This document shows positions 17,994-27,062 of a DNA stretch of 64,000 nt, piece after piece (position 1 is the first letter of the stretch; each line of letters starts with the position of its first letter). This DNA comes from Streptomyces sp. NBC_00554 (GTDB lineage Bacteria; Actinomycetota; Actinomycetes; Streptomycetales; Streptomycetaceae), in contig NZ_CP107799.1 of NCBI RefSeq assembly GCF_041431135.1, forward strand, positions 2,418,001 through 2,482,000. The letters run 5' to 3'. The notes beneath the pieces were generated by a model, which was given only the letters and a program-made list of their open reading frames with translations, was not told the DNA's origin and made no database searches. The translations under genes were made by a program, and so were the position numbers.

Positions 17994-19235
17994 ATGACCA
18001 GCACCACCACCGCCATGGTTGGCGCACCCACCACCATCGACACGCTGCGCTTCGCGACGGCCGGTTCCGTCGACGACGGCAAGTCCACCCTCGTCGGACG
18101 CCTGCTCCACGACTCCAAGTCGGTCCTCACCGACCAGCTGGAAGCCGTCGAACGCGTCTCGCAGAGCCGCGGCCAGGACACCCCCGACCTCGCCCTCCTC
18201 ACCGACGGCCTGCGCGCCGAACGCGAGCAGGGCATCACCATCGACGTCGCCTACCGCTACTTCGCGACCGCGCGCCGCCGGTTCATCCTCGCCGACACCC
18301 CCGGGCACGTGCAGTACACGCGGAACATGGTCACCGGCGCCTCCACGGCCGAGCTGGCGATCATCCTCATCGACGCGCGCCACGGTGTGGTCGAGCAGAC
18401 CCGCCGGCACGCCGCCGTCGCCGCCCTCCTGCGCGTCCCGAACGTGGTCCTCGCCGTCAACAAGATGGACCTCGTCGGATACGAGGAGAAGGACTTCGAC
18501 CGCATCGTCGAGGACTTCGCGGGCCACGCCGCCGAGCTGGGCCTCCCCGGCTTCACGCCGATCCCGGTCTCCGCGCTCTGCGGCGACAACGTGGTGGAGC
18601 GTTCGGCGCACATGGACTGGTACGAGGGTCCGGCGCTCCTGGAGTTCCTGGAGACGGTGCCGGTCGGCTCCGACCTCCCGTCCGCTCCGGCGCGCTTCCC
18701 GGTCCAGTACGTGATCAGGCACGACGAAGTCCGCCACTACGCGGGCCAGCTGGTGTCCGGCGCCCTGCGGGTCGGCGACCGCGTGACGGTCCACCCGTCC
18801 GGCGAGAACTCCGAGATCGTCGGCATCGACGTGCTCGGCAGGAACGCGGACGTCGCGTATGCGCCCCAGTCGCTGACCCTGCGCCTGGCCGACCAGCGCG
18901 ACATCTCACGCGGCGACATGATCACGGCGGGGGCGGACGTGCCCACGCTCACCCAGGACGTCCGGGCGGCCGTCTGCCATCTGGCCGACCGGGCGCTCCG
19001 CGTCGGTGACCGCGTCCTCGTCAGGCACACGACGCGGACCGTGAAGGCGATCGTCAAGGATCTGGGCGACGTGGCCGAGCTGACAGCGAACGACCTCGGC
19101 CGGATCACCCTGCGCACCGCCGAGCCGCTCGCGCTCGACGACTACGCCGAGGTCCGCCGCACCGGCGCGTTCCTCCTGATCGACCCGGCGGACGGCTCGA
19201 CCCTGACGGCGGGAATGGCCGACCTCTCCTCGTAG
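17994..19235 (+). CDS. cysN: Sulfate adenylyltransferase subunit 1 (GTPase)
   Basis: Regulatory GTPase subunit of ATP sulfurylase, related to EF-Tu. It has G1 GSVDDGKST (about 24-32), the ERE-QGITID switch region, G3 DTPGH, G4 NKMD, then two beta-barrel domains. At 413 aa it is a stand-alone CysN, not a CysNC fusion, in line with the separate cysC. A strong hairpin follows the stop, so the transcript ends here. Confidence 0.97.
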   Translation: MTSTTTAMVGAPTTIDTLRFATAGSVDDGKSTLVGRLLHDSKSVLTDQLEAVERVSQSRGQDTPDLALLTDGLRAEREQGITIDVAYRYFATARRRFILADTPGHVQYTRNMVTGASTAELAIILIDARHGVVEQTRRHAAVAALLRVPNVVLAVNKMDLVGYEEKDFDRIVEDFAGHAAELGLPGFTPIPVSALCGDNVVERSAHMDWYEGPALLEFLETVPVGSDLPSAPARFPVQYVIRHDEVRHYAGQLVSGALRVGDRVTVHPSGENSEIVGIDVLGRNADVAYAPQSLTLRLADQRDISRGDMITAGADVPTLTQDVRAAVCHLADRALRVGDRVLVRHTTRTVKAIVKDLGDVAELTANDLGRITLRTAEPLALDDYAEVRRTGAFLLIDPADGSTLTAGMADLSS

Positions 19236-19248
19236 AACCCGGTCGGAC

Positions 19249-19296
19249 GCCCCCGAGCCCCCAGCCCTCGGATACGAGGGGGGCTCGGGGGCTTTC
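19249..19296 (+). terminator. Terminator of the cysCDN operon
   Basis: GCCCCCGAG (19249-19257) pairs perfectly with CTCGGGGGC (19284-19292), an inner CCCTCG/CGAGGG hairpin extends it, and a short CTTT run follows. It lies 14 bp after the cysN stop. Confidence 0.85.
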
Positions 19297-19508
19297 GTGC
19301 GTTCGCCCCCGTACAGAGCCCGGGGACCCCCGTCACTGAGTCACGGATCGTCTATAGCCCCGTAACGGTGGGAGCACGCGCGGGAGACGGACCGTTCACC
19401 TGGGTACACAGCCCGTGCCGGGCCAAAAGTCCCGGAATACGCCCGCCGAGCGCCTCTGTCCCGTCGAGTCGTACCATTTGTAAAGTTGAAAGCAGGACAG
19501 CCTGCTCC

Positions 19509-19961
19509 ATGAACGGACCCTCCTTGCCCGACACTCCCGCCCCTGCCTCCTGGCGCATCGCGCTGCCGCACACCGCCGCGGCCGTGCCCGTCGCCCGCGC
19601 GCTGGTCCGTACGGCGCTGGCCGAACTGGAGCACGCGGCCGACAGCGACACCGCCGAACTGCTCACCGCGGAGCTGGTCGCCAACGCCGTGGAGCACACC
19701 GCCGGGGACGGCCCCATAGAGCTGGTCGTAGAGCTGCTGCCGACCGGCTGCCAGGTCGAAGTACACGATCCGGACCCGGCGCCGCCGGGCGATCTCACGG
19801 TCCCCGACCCGGCCTGCGAGCCCGACCCCTGGCAGGAGCACGGGCGCGGCCTCCTCCTGATCCGCACCCTCAGCTCGTCCTGCGGCCACCGCCCCACGGG
19901 CACCGGCAAGGCGGTCTGGTTCAGACTGCCCGTGGTACCGCGGCAGCGACGACGGGTGTAA
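19509..19961 (+). CDS. RsbW-like ATP-binding protein (HATPase, 150 aa)
   Basis: A single-domain GHKL/HATPase_c protein of the anti-sigma-factor kinase type that is abundant in Streptomyces. AELVANAVEHT (about 57-67) is the N-box, and EHGRGLLLIRTLSS (about 115-128) is the G-box and ATP lid. Such proteins usually bind sigma factors or STAS-domain anti-sigma antagonists; no partner is adjacent, so this is an orphan. The ATG at 19509 gives the usual family length; the frame is open further upstream but without a better ribosome site. Confidence 0.85.
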   Translation: MNGPSLPDTPAPASWRIALPHTAAAVPVARALVRTALAELEHAADSDTAELLTAELVANAVEHTAGDGPIELVVELLPTGCQVEVHDPDPAPPGDLTVPDPACEPDPWQEHGRGLLLIRTLSSSCGHRPTGTGKAVWFRLPVVPRQRRRV

Positions 19962-19964
19962 CCC

Positions 19965-19983
19965 CCGGCCGCCGACCGGCCGG
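19965..19983. terminator. Short GC-rich hairpin between convergent genes
   Basis: CCGGCCG and CGGCCGG pair over 7 bp around a 5-nt loop, directly between the stop of the HATPase gene and the stop of the arcB gene on the other strand. Confidence 0.6.
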
Positions 19984-20991
19984 TCAGGCCAGTGTCGCGA
20001 CCAGGATCGCCTTGATCGTGTGCAGCCGGTTCTCCGCCTCGTCGAAGACGACCGAGTGCGCCGACTCGAAGACCTCGTCGGTGACCTCCAGCGACTCCAG
20101 GCCGTGCCTCTCGTAGATCTCCCGGCCGACCTTCGTGCCCAGGTCGTGGAAGGCGGGGAGGCAGTGCAGGAACTTCACGTCCGGGTTGCCGGTGGCGCGC
20201 AGGACGTCCATCGTCACGGCGTACGGGGACAGCGCGCCGATCCGCTCGTCCCACACGTCCTTCGGCTCGCCCATGGAGACCCACACGTCGGTGGCGACGA
20301 AGTCGGCACCGAGGACGCCCTCGGCGACACTCTCGGTGAGCGTGACGCGGCCGCCGCTGCTCTCGGCGAGCTTGCGGGCCCGGGCGACGATGTCGTCGGC
20401 GGGCCAGTACGCCTGCGGGGCGACGATACGGACGTCCATGCCGAGCAGCGCGCCGGTGATCAGATACGAGTTGCCCATGTTGAAGCGGGCGTCGCCGAGA
20501 TAGGCGAAGGCGATCCCACCGAGCGGCTTGTCGCTGTGCTCCGTCATCGTGAGCACGTCGGCCAGCATCTGGGTGGGGTGCCAGTCGTCGGTCAGACCGT
20601 TGTAGACGGGCACACCGGCGTACGCGGCCAGCTCCTCGACGGCGGCCTGGCTGTCACCCCGATACTCGATCGCGTCGAACATCCGGCCGAGTACCCTCGC
20701 GGTGTCCTTCACCGACTCCTTGTGACCTATCTGCGAACCGGACGGGTCGAGATACGTCGTCGAGGCGCCCTGGTCCGCCGCCGCGACCTCGAACGCGCAG
20801 CGCGTACGCGTCGAGGTCTTCTCGAAGATCAGCGCGATGTTCCTGCCCCGCAGGTGCTGGGGCTCGGTCCCTGCCTTCTTGGCCGCCTTCAGCTCGGCGG
20901 CCAGCTCGAGCAGACCGCGGAACTCGTCCTCGGTGAAGTCCAGTTCCTTGAGGAAGTGGCGGCCGGCGAGGGCGGTCGGGACTGTCGCCAT
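19984..20991 (-). CDS. arcB: Ornithine carbamoyltransferase (probably catabolic)
   Basis: Interconverts carbamoyl phosphate plus ornithine with citrulline. The carbamoyl-phosphate motif [17 protein letters not shown], and the ornithine-binding MGEP and [10 protein letters not shown] are all present. Its 335-aa length is normal when started at the ATG at 20991, which has GGAG 7 nt upstream; a 9-codon extension has no such site. It lies 61 bp downstream of arcA on the same strand, so the main role is likely citrulline breakdown in the arginine deiminase pathway, although the family alone does not separate ArcB from ArgF. No carbamate kinase gene is in the window. Confidence 0.93.
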   Translation of the reverse strand: MATVPTALAGRHFLKELDFTEDEFRGLLELAAELKAAKKAGTEPQHLRGRNIALIFEKTSTRTRCAFEVAAADQGASTTYLDPSGSQIGHKESVKDTARVLGRMFDAIEYRGDSQAAVEELAAYAGVPVYNGLTDDWHPTQMLADVLTMTEHSDKPLGGIAFAYLGDARFNMGNSYLITGALLGMDVRIVAPQAYWPADDIVARARKLAESSGGRVTLTESVAEGVLGADFVATDVWVSMGEPKDVWDERIGALSPYAVTMDVLRATGNPDVKFLHCLPAFHDLGTKVGREIYERHGLESLEVTDEVFESAHSVVFDEAENRLHTIKAILVATLA

Positions 20992-21052
20992 GGGGGCGCT
21001 CCAACGGTTACGGGACACGGACCCTTGGAATTCTATACGACTCTCAGCATTT

Positions 21053-22276
21053 CTATACAGCCATGCGTTCGACCGGACAGCTCATGCAGCGGGGCCCGCC
21101 CCTCCCCCGTCCCAGCTCACTGCCCGGAATCTCGATCACCTCGATGCCCTGCTTGCGCAGATGGGTGTTGGTGGTGGCGTTCCGCTCGTACGCGACCACT
21201 ACGCCCGGTTCGACCGCGAGGACGTTGCAGCCGTCGTCCCACTGCTCACGCTCGGCCGCGTGCACGTCCTGCGTGGCGGTCAGGACACGGATCTCGTTCA
21301 GGCCGAGGGCCGCGGCGATCGCGCGGTGCATGTGCTCCGGGGGGTGGTCGGTGACCTTCAGTTCCTTGTCCCCCACGCCCGGTTCGATGGTGTACGAGCG
21401 GAGCATGCCGAGTCCGGCGTACTGCGTGAAGGTGTCGCCGTCGACCATGGTCATCACGGTGTCGAGGTGCATGAAGGCCCGCCGCTTGGGCATGTCGAGC
21501 GCCACGATGGTGCGCGCGGACCCGGCGGCGAACAGCTTGTGCGCGAGCATCTCGACGGCCTGCGGAGTCGTCCGCTCGCTCATGCCGATGAGCACGGCGC
21601 CGTTGCCGATGACGAGCACGTCGCCGCCCTCGATCGTGGAGGGGTAGTCCGCCTGCCCCCGCGACCAGAGATTGAAGGTCTCGTCACGGAAGAGCGGGTG
21701 GTGCCGGTAGATCGCCTCGAAGTGCACGGTCTCGCGCTGCCGCGCCGGCCAGCGCATGGCGTTGATGGAGACCCCGTCGTAGATCCAGGCGGAGGTGTCC
21801 CGGGTGAAGAGGTGGTTGGGCAGCGGGCCGAGCAGGAAGTCGTCGAGGTCCATGACATGGAAGCGCACCGAGGTCGGCTCCATGTGGGCGTCCAGGTACT
21901 CGCGCTTGGTCATACCGCCGACCAGTGCGGCCGCCAGCTCGGGCGCGGGCAGGTTTTCGAAGGAGCCCCGGAGGTGGTCGGTGGCGAGCGGTCCGTACTC
22001 CTTCTCGTCGAAGACGCGGTCCAGGACGAGCGATCTGGCCGCCGGGATCTCCAGGGCCTCCGTGAGCAGATCACCGAAGAGGTGGACGGTGACCCCGCGG
22101 TCGCGCAGTACGTCCGCGAACCCGTCGTGCTCCGCGCGCGCCCGGCGCACCCACAGCACGTCGTCGAAGAGCAGAGCGTCCTTGTTACTGGGTGTGAGCC
22201 TTTTGAGCTCTAGATCCGGCCGGTGCAGGATGACGCGGCGCAGCCGCCCGGCCTCGGAGTCGACATGGAATCCCAT
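21053..22276 (-). CDS. arcA: Arginine deiminase
   Basis: Hydrolyses arginine to citrulline and ammonia, the first step of the arginine deiminase route. It begins [19 protein letters not shown] and has the guanidinium-modifying-enzyme motifs EGGDVLVIG and [10 protein letters not shown] (catalytic His), and the catalytic Cys in GPRCMSCPV at the C-terminus. Its 407-aa length is normal. The ATG at 22276 has AGGA 7 nt upstream; the open frame continues further but is less likely. Probably cotranscribed with arcB. Confidence 0.95.
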   Translation of the reverse strand: MGFHVDSEAGRLRRVILHRPDLELKRLTPSNKDALLFDDVLWVRRARAEHDGFADVLRDRGVTVHLFGDLLTEALEIPAARSLVLDRVFDEKEYGPLATDHLRGSFENLPAPELAAALVGGMTKREYLDAHMEPTSVRFHVMDLDDFLLGPLPNHLFTRDTSAWIYDGVSINAMRWPARQRETVHFEAIYRHHPLFRDETFNLWSRGQADYPSTIEGGDVLVIGNGAVLIGMSERTTPQAVEMLAHKLFAAGSARTIVALDMPKRRAFMHLDTVMTMVDGDTFTQYAGLGMLRSYTIEPGVGDKELKVTDHPPEHMHRAIAAALGLNEIRVLTATQDVHAAEREQWDDGCNVLAVEPGVVVAYERNATTNTHLRKQGIEVIEIPGSELGRGRGGPRCMSCPVERMAV

Positions 22277-22351
22277 GCCTCCATCCTGACCATCCGGACG
22301 CGTGTTCACCCGCCGATCGGGCCGACCCGCTCCGTTTGATTTCGTCCTCTT

Positions 22352-22380
22352 GACGATAACCACCCCCCTCCATTATCGTC
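22352..22380. promoter_or_regulatory. Inverted repeat with overlapping promoter-like boxes upstream of the SPFH gene
   Basis: GACGATAA (22352-22359) and TTATCGTC (22373-22380) are perfect inverted arms separated by 13 bp. TTGACG (22350-22355) and CATTAT (22371-22376) look like -35 and -10 boxes with a 15-bp spacer, slightly short. The arrangement suggests a repressor site on the promoter of the SPFH/NAD-kinase-like pair, and possibly of the divergent arcA. Confidence 0.55.
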
Positions 22381-22449
22381 GCAGTGACGACAATGACGGA
22401 CGAGGGTCGCCGAGGTGCCACTGGGCAGCTCAGCGACGAGGGGGTACTC

Positions 22450-23496
22450 ATGGCCGACATCACCCGGCGTCTCGCCTGGCGCCATCTGCGGGGAGCGCCG
22501 ACCGCCCATGTCCGGCACCATCGGTCGGGCAAGCTGCTGCACGACGGTCCCGGACTCAGCTTCTGGTACCGCTCCCTGACCGCCGCGCTCTCCGAAGTCC
22601 CGGTCGACGACCGCGAGTTGGCTATGACCTTCCATGCCCGTACGTCCGACTTCCAGGATGTCGCGGTGCAGGCGACCGTCACGTACCGCATCGACGATCC
22701 GGCGCTCGCCGCCGCCCGCCTGGACTTCTCCATCGACCCCGACACGGGCTCCTGGCGCGGCGCGCCCCTCGAACAGCTGGGCTCGCTGCTGACCGAGACG
22801 GCCCAGCAGCACGCGCTGGACGTCCTGGCCCGTACGTCGCTGGCCGCCGCCCTGATGGACGGTGTCGCGGCGGTACGGGAACGGATCGCGGGCGGGCTCG
22901 CCGCGGAACCCCGGCTGCCCGCGACGGGGATCGAGATCGTGGCCGTACGGGTCGTCGCGCTGCGTCCCGAGCCCGAGGTGGAGCGGGCGCTGCGCACTCC
23001 CGCCCGTGAGCAGATCCAGCAGGACGCGGACAAGGCCACGTACGAACGCCGTGCCGTCGCGGTCGAGCGGGAGCGCGCCATCGCCGAGAACGAACTCGCC
23101 AGCCAGATCGAACTCGCCCGGCGCGAGGAGCAGTTGGTCGACCAGCGCGGCACCAACGCGCGGCGTGAGGCGGAGGAGCACGCGGCGGCGGACGCGGTGC
23201 GCGCCACGGCGGAGGCGGCGCGCACGGTGCGCCTCGCGGACGCGGAGGGAACCCGTGTGGTGCGGCTCGCCAAGGCCGAGGCGGAGGCCGCGCGCGAGGT
23301 CGGCGAGGCGCGGGCCGCGGCCCAGGCCGCCTGGCTGCAGGTCCACGGAGACGTGGACGTGGCAACGCTGCACGCCCTGACGGGCACCCGGCTCGCGGAG
23401 AACCTGCCCCGCATCGACAGCGTCACGGTGTCGCCGGACGTCCTGACGGGGCTGCTCGCCAAGCTGAGCAACGGGGCCTCCGGGGAACCGGCGTGA
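22450..23496 (+). CDS. SPFH/band-7 domain protein (348 aa)
   Basis: The SPFH domain (about 40-215) is followed by a long charged Ala/Glu/Arg coiled coil (about 190-300) of the stomatin/flotillin type. There is no clear N-terminal transmembrane segment, so it is peripheral or soluble. The ATG at 22450 follows a GAGGGGG site; a start at 22384 is also open but lacks one. It overlaps the next gene by 4 bp (GTGA), so the two act together. SPFH proteins assemble into membrane-associated scaffolds; the partner here is an NAD-kinase-like enzyme. Confidence 0.85.
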   Translation: MADITRRLAWRHLRGAPTAHVRHHRSGKLLHDGPGLSFWYRSLTAALSEVPVDDRELAMTFHARTSDFQDVAVQATVTYRIDDPALAAARLDFSIDPDTGSWRGAPLEQLGSLLTETAQQHALDVLARTSLAAALMDGVAAVRERIAGGLAAEPRLPATGIEIVAVRVVALRPEPEVERALRTPAREQIQQDADKATYERRAVAVERERAIAENELASQIELARREEQLVDQRGTNARREAEEHAAADAVRATAEAARTVRLADAEGTRVVRLAKAEAEAAREVGEARAAAQAAWLQVHGDVDVATLHALTGTRLAENLPRIDSVTVSPDVLTGLLAKLSNGASGEPA

Positions 23497-24392
23497 GTCT
23501 CGCGCCGCGCGTCGTACTCGTCCATCGCACCACGGAGTACGAGGAGTTGGTGGCCCGGCACGGAACGCACGGCCAGGCCGCCTTCTTCCTCTCCTCCCGG
23601 GGACGGGACATCGAGGAGGTGGCGGAGCGGTTCCGTCGGACGCGGCGGGCGCTGGCCGACATCGCCTCCGCCATACCTCTGACATGGCGTCAGGCTCGGG
23701 TCGAGCGCGCCGACTTGGACCGTTTCCTCTTCGCCCCCGAGGACGTCGTGGTCGTCGTCGGGCAGGACGGGCTGGTCGCCAACGTCGCCAAGTACCTGGC
23801 GGGGCAGCCCGTTGTCGGGATCGACACCGATCCCGGGCGCAATCCGGGGGTCCTGGTGCGGCATCGGGCTGACGACGCGGGCGCGTTGATCGCCTCGGCG
23901 GTGGCCCGGGGCGGGGTCGCCGACGAGCTCACCATGGTCGAGGCCGTCGCGGACGACACGCAGCGGTTGCTGGCGCTGAACGAGATCTATCTCGGAGCCG
24001 CGGGACACCAGACCGTCCGGTACCGGCTGGGGCTCGACGACGACAGGGGTGTCGTCGAGCCCCAAGCCTCCTCCGGGGTGCTCGTGGGGACCGGGACCGG
24101 GGCGAGTGGGTGGCTGCGGTCGGTGTGGCAGGAGCGGGGTGGGGGGATGGTGCTGCCCCGGCCCACGGAGCCGCACCTGCTGTGGTTCGTGCGCGAGGCA
24201 TGGCCGTCGCCCGCCACGGGGACGTCATTGGTCGCCGGGCATCTCGCCGTGGACGCCCGGCTGCGGCTCACCGTCGAGTCGGATCGGCTCATCGCCTTCG
24301 GGGACGGGATGGAGGGGGATGCGGTGGAGCTGGTGTGGGGGCAGACGGTGCGGGTGGGGGTGGCGGGGGTGCGGTTGCGGTTGGTGGGGTAG
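23493..24392 (+). CDS. NAD-kinase-like protein (ATP-NAD kinase fold, 299 aa)
   Basis: VVVVVGQDGLVANVAKYL (about 86-103) corresponds to the GGDGT nucleotide motif of NAD kinases with the second Gly and the Thr changed. VGIDTDPGRNPGVL follows at the next conserved strand, and SSGVLVGTGTGASGWLRS (about 194-211) matches the TPTGSTAY region, also altered. It therefore has the fold but may use another substrate or be non-catalytic. It is translationally coupled to the SPFH gene. It is a paralogue rather than the housekeeping NAD kinase. Confidence 0.75.
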   Translation: MSLAPRVVLVHRTTEYEELVARHGTHGQAAFFLSSRGRDIEEVAERFRRTRRALADIASAIPLTWRQARVERADLDRFLFAPEDVVVVVGQDGLVANVAKYLAGQPVVGIDTDPGRNPGVLVRHRADDAGALIASAVARGGVADELTMVEAVADDTQRLLALNEIYLGAAGHQTVRYRLGLDDDRGVVEPQASSGVLVGTGTGASGWLRSVWQERGGGMVLPRPTEPHLLWFVREAWPSPATGTSLVAGHLAVDARLRLTVESDRLIAFGDGMEGDAVELVWGQTVRVGVAGVRLRLVG

Positions 24393-24427
24393 TTTTTTCG
24401 CCCCCTCCGCCCCTACCCGTCCCGATC

Positions 24428-24514
24428 CTGGGGGCTGCGCCCCCAGACCCCCCTTTCGCGCTTCGCGCTCGTCCTCAAACGCCGGACAGGCTGAAGACTC
24501 CCCCGTCCGGCGTT
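24428..24514. terminator. Two hairpins between convergent genes (Streptomyces-type intergenic element)
   Basis: CTGGGGGC/GCCCCCAG (24428-24446) forms an 8-bp stem. AACGCCGGAC (24478-24487) pairs with GTCCGGCGTT (24505-24514) over 10 bp. The sequence between resembles the CGCGCTTCGCGCTCGTC stretch seen repeatedly downstream of Streptomyces genes. It terminates both the NAD-kinase-like gene and pnkp. Confidence 0.8.
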
Positions 24515-24524
24515 CGAAGTGGCC

Positions 24525-27062
24525 TCACAGCCTCGGGTCCACCGGCTCCGACTCCAGCGCCAGCACCCCGAACACCGCCTCGTGCACCCGCCACAGCGGC
24601 TCGCCCTCCGCGAGCCGGTCCAGGGCCTCGAGCCCCAGCGCGTACTCACGGATCGCAAGCGACCGCTTGTGGTTCAGGAAACGGCCGCGCAGCCGGGCGA
24701 GGTTCTCCGGACGGGTGTACTCGGGCCCGTAGATGATCCGCAGGTACTCCCGCCCCCGGCACTTGATGCCGGGCTGCACCAACCGCCCGGATCCGGAACG
24801 CACCACCGCACCGACCGGCTTGACGACCATGCCCTCGCCGCCGCGCCCGGTCATCTCCAGCCACCAGTCGACGCCGGCCTGTACGGACTCCGCGTCCCCG
24901 GTGTCCACGTACAACCGCCGAGTCGTCTGCAGCAGCCCGCTCCCGTCGTGCTCGACGAGCCGGTCGATCAGACCGAGCTGCTCGTCGTGCGGGAGGGCGG
25001 CCAGACTGCGCCCCTGGACGGCGAGGATCTGGAAGGGGGCGAGCCGCACACCCTCCAGTCCGTCCGTGGTCCAGCAGTACCGCCGGTATGCATCGGTGAA
25101 CGCCGCCGCGTCGGCGGCCCGTTCGCGCTGCTTGACCAGCAGATCCCGCAGGTCGACACCCCGCTCGACGGCACCTTCGAGCGCGGCGAGCACGCCAGGG
25201 AACACGGCCCCGGCCGCGGCGCCCACCGCCGCGTACTGCGTCCGCAGCAGCCCGGAAGCCTTCAGCGACCACGGCATCAACTCGGCGTCGAGCAGCACCC
25301 AGTCGGTCTCGAGTTCCGCCCACAGCCCCGCGGCACTCACGGCGGCCCGCACCCGTCCGAGGATCTCCTCCGTCACCTCGGCGGAGTCGAAGAAGGGACG
25401 ACCGGTACGCGTGTACAGCGCACCCGTGGGCCCCTCCACTCCGAACCGCTCGCGCGCGGCCTCCGCGTCCCGGCACACCAGCGCCACCGCCCGCGAACCC
25501 ATGTGCTTCTCCTCGCACACAACCCGCGCGACCCCGTCGTCCTTGTACTGGGCGAACGCCTCGGCCGGGTGCTCCAAGTAGCCCTCGACGTGCGAGGTCG
25601 CCGTCGGAGCCATCGTCGGCGGCAGGTACGGCAGCAGCCGCGGGTCCACGGCGAAGCGGCTCATGACCTCCAGGGCCGCGGCCGCGTTCTCCTCACGGAC
25701 GGACACCCGGCCCGCGTGCCGTGTCTCGACGACCCGCCGGCCCTGCACGTCAGTGAGGGCGAGCGGCCGTCCCTCGTGCCCGCCGGGCGCCTCCGAGGCG
25801 AGCGGCTTCGCCGGCTCGTACCAGACGCGCTCGGCCGGTACGTCGACGAGCTCGCGCTCCGGCCAGCGCAGCGCGGTGAGCTTGCCGCCGAAGACGGCAC
25901 CGGTGTCGAGGCAGATGGTGTTGTTCAGCCAGGTGGCGGTGGGGACAGGGGTGTGGCCGTACACCACGGCCGCCCTCCCCCGGTAGTCCTCCGCCCACGG
26001 GTAGCGCACCGGCAGCCCGAACTCGTCGGTCTCGCCGGTCGTGTCCCCGTACAGCGCGTGCGAGCGCACCCGGCCCGACGTACGGCCGTGGTACTTCTCG
26101 GGCAGACCCGCGTGGCAGACGACGAGACGCCCACCGTCCAGGACGTAGTGACTGACGAGCCCGTCGACGAACTCCCGTACACCCGCGATGAATTCGTCGC
26201 TCTCCCCCTCCAACTGCTCGATGGTCTCGGCGAGTCCGTGCGTGTGCTGGACCTGGCGCCCCTTGAGGTGGCGGCCGAGCTTGTTCTCGTGGTTTCCGGG
26301 CACGCACAGGGCGTTGCCGGATCCGACCATGGACATCACTCGGCGCAGTACGCCGGGGGTGTCCGGGCCGCGGTCGACGAGGTCGCCGACGAAGACGGCC
26401 GTACGGCCCTCCGCGTGCACCCCGTCGACATAGCCGAGCTTGCCGAGCAGCGTCTCCAACTCCGAGGCGCAGCCGTGGATGTCGCCGATGATGTCGAAGG
26501 GTCCGGTGAGGTGGGTCAGGTCGTTGTAGCGCTTCTCGGTGCGGATCTCGGCGCTCTCGGCCTCCTCGACACCCCGCAGGACGTGCACCTTCCTGAACCC
26601 CTCGCGCTCCAAGTGCCGCAGGGAACGGCGGAGTTCGCGGGTGTGGCGCTGGATGACGCGGCGCGGCATGTCGGCGCGGTCGAAGCGTGCGGCGTTGCGC
26701 TCGGCGCAGACCTCCTCGGGCACGTCGAGCACGATGGCGATGGGCAGCACGTCGTACTGCCTGGCGAGTTCGATCAGCTGCTTGCGGCTCTCCTGCTGCA
26801 CGTTCGTCGCGTCGACGACCGTACGGCGGCCCGCCGCGAGGCGCTTGCCCGCGATGTAGTGGAGCACGTCGAAGGCGTCGCCGCTGGCGCTCTGGTCGTT
26901 CTCGTCGTCGGCGACAAGGCCGCGGCAGAAGTCGCTGGAGATGATCTCGGTCGGCTTGAAGTGCCTGCGGGCGAAGGTGGACTTGCCCGAGCCGGACGCG
27001 CCGATCAGCACCACGAGGGAGAGGTCGGTGACGGGCAGGGTGCGCCCCTTGGTGTCGGTCAT
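24525..27062 (-). CDS. pnkp: Polynucleotide kinase-phosphatase (RNA repair, 845 aa)
   Basis: Three-domain end-healing and sealing enzyme. The N-terminal 5'-OH polynucleotide kinase has P-loop GASGSGKST (about 21-29). The central binuclear metallophosphatase has GDIHG, GDLVDRGPD and GNHENK (about 193-270). The C-terminal ligase-like adenylyltransferase has the lysine motif EKHMGS near 520. In the known bacterial system Pnkp works with Hen1 to repair RNAs cut by ribotoxins, adding a 2'-O-methyl mark. Its start overlaps the hen1 stop by 4 bp (ATGA). The 845-aa length is in the family range. Cytoplasmic. Confidence 0.96.
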   Translation of the reverse strand: MTDTKGRTLPVTDLSLVVLIGASGSGKSTFARRHFKPTEIISSDFCRGLVADDENDQSASGDAFDVLHYIAGKRLAAGRRTVVDATNVQQESRKQLIELARQYDVLPIAIVLDVPEEVCAERNAARFDRADMPRRVIQRHTRELRRSLRHLEREGFRKVHVLRGVEEAESAEIRTEKRYNDLTHLTGPFDIIGDIHGCASELETLLGKLGYVDGVHAEGRTAVFVGDLVDRGPDTPGVLRRVMSMVGSGNALCVPGNHENKLGRHLKGRQVQHTHGLAETIEQLEGESDEFIAGVREFVDGLVSHYVLDGGRLVVCHAGLPEKYHGRTSGRVRSHALYGDTTGETDEFGLPVRYPWAEDYRGRAAVVYGHTPVPTATWLNNTICLDTGAVFGGKLTALRWPERELVDVPAERVWYEPAKPLASEAPGGHEGRPLALTDVQGRRVVETRHAGRVSVREENAAAALEVMSRFAVDPRLLPYLPPTMAPTATSHVEGYLEHPAEAFAQYKDDGVARVVCEEKHMGSRAVALVCRDAEAARERFGVEGPTGALYTRTGRPFFDSAEVTEEILGRVRAAVSAAGLWAELETDWVLLDAELMPWSLKASGLLRTQYAAVGAAAGAVFPGVLAALEGAVERGVDLRDLLVKQRERAADAAAFTDAYRRYCWTTDGLEGVRLAPFQILAVQGRSLAALPHDEQLGLIDRLVEHDGSGLLQTTRRLYVDTGDAESVQAGVDWWLEMTGRGGEGMVVKPVGAVVRSGSGRLVQPGIKCRGREYLRIIYGPEYTRPENLARLRGRFLNHKRSLAIREYALGLEALDRLAEGEPLWRVHEAVFGVLALESEPVDPRL

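Noticed and set aside
22185..24176. Minus-strand open frame of 663 codons across arcA start, SPFH and NAD-kinase-like genes
   Set aside because: Shadow frame; low-complexity Ser/Arg/Ala product, conflicts with coupled real genes.
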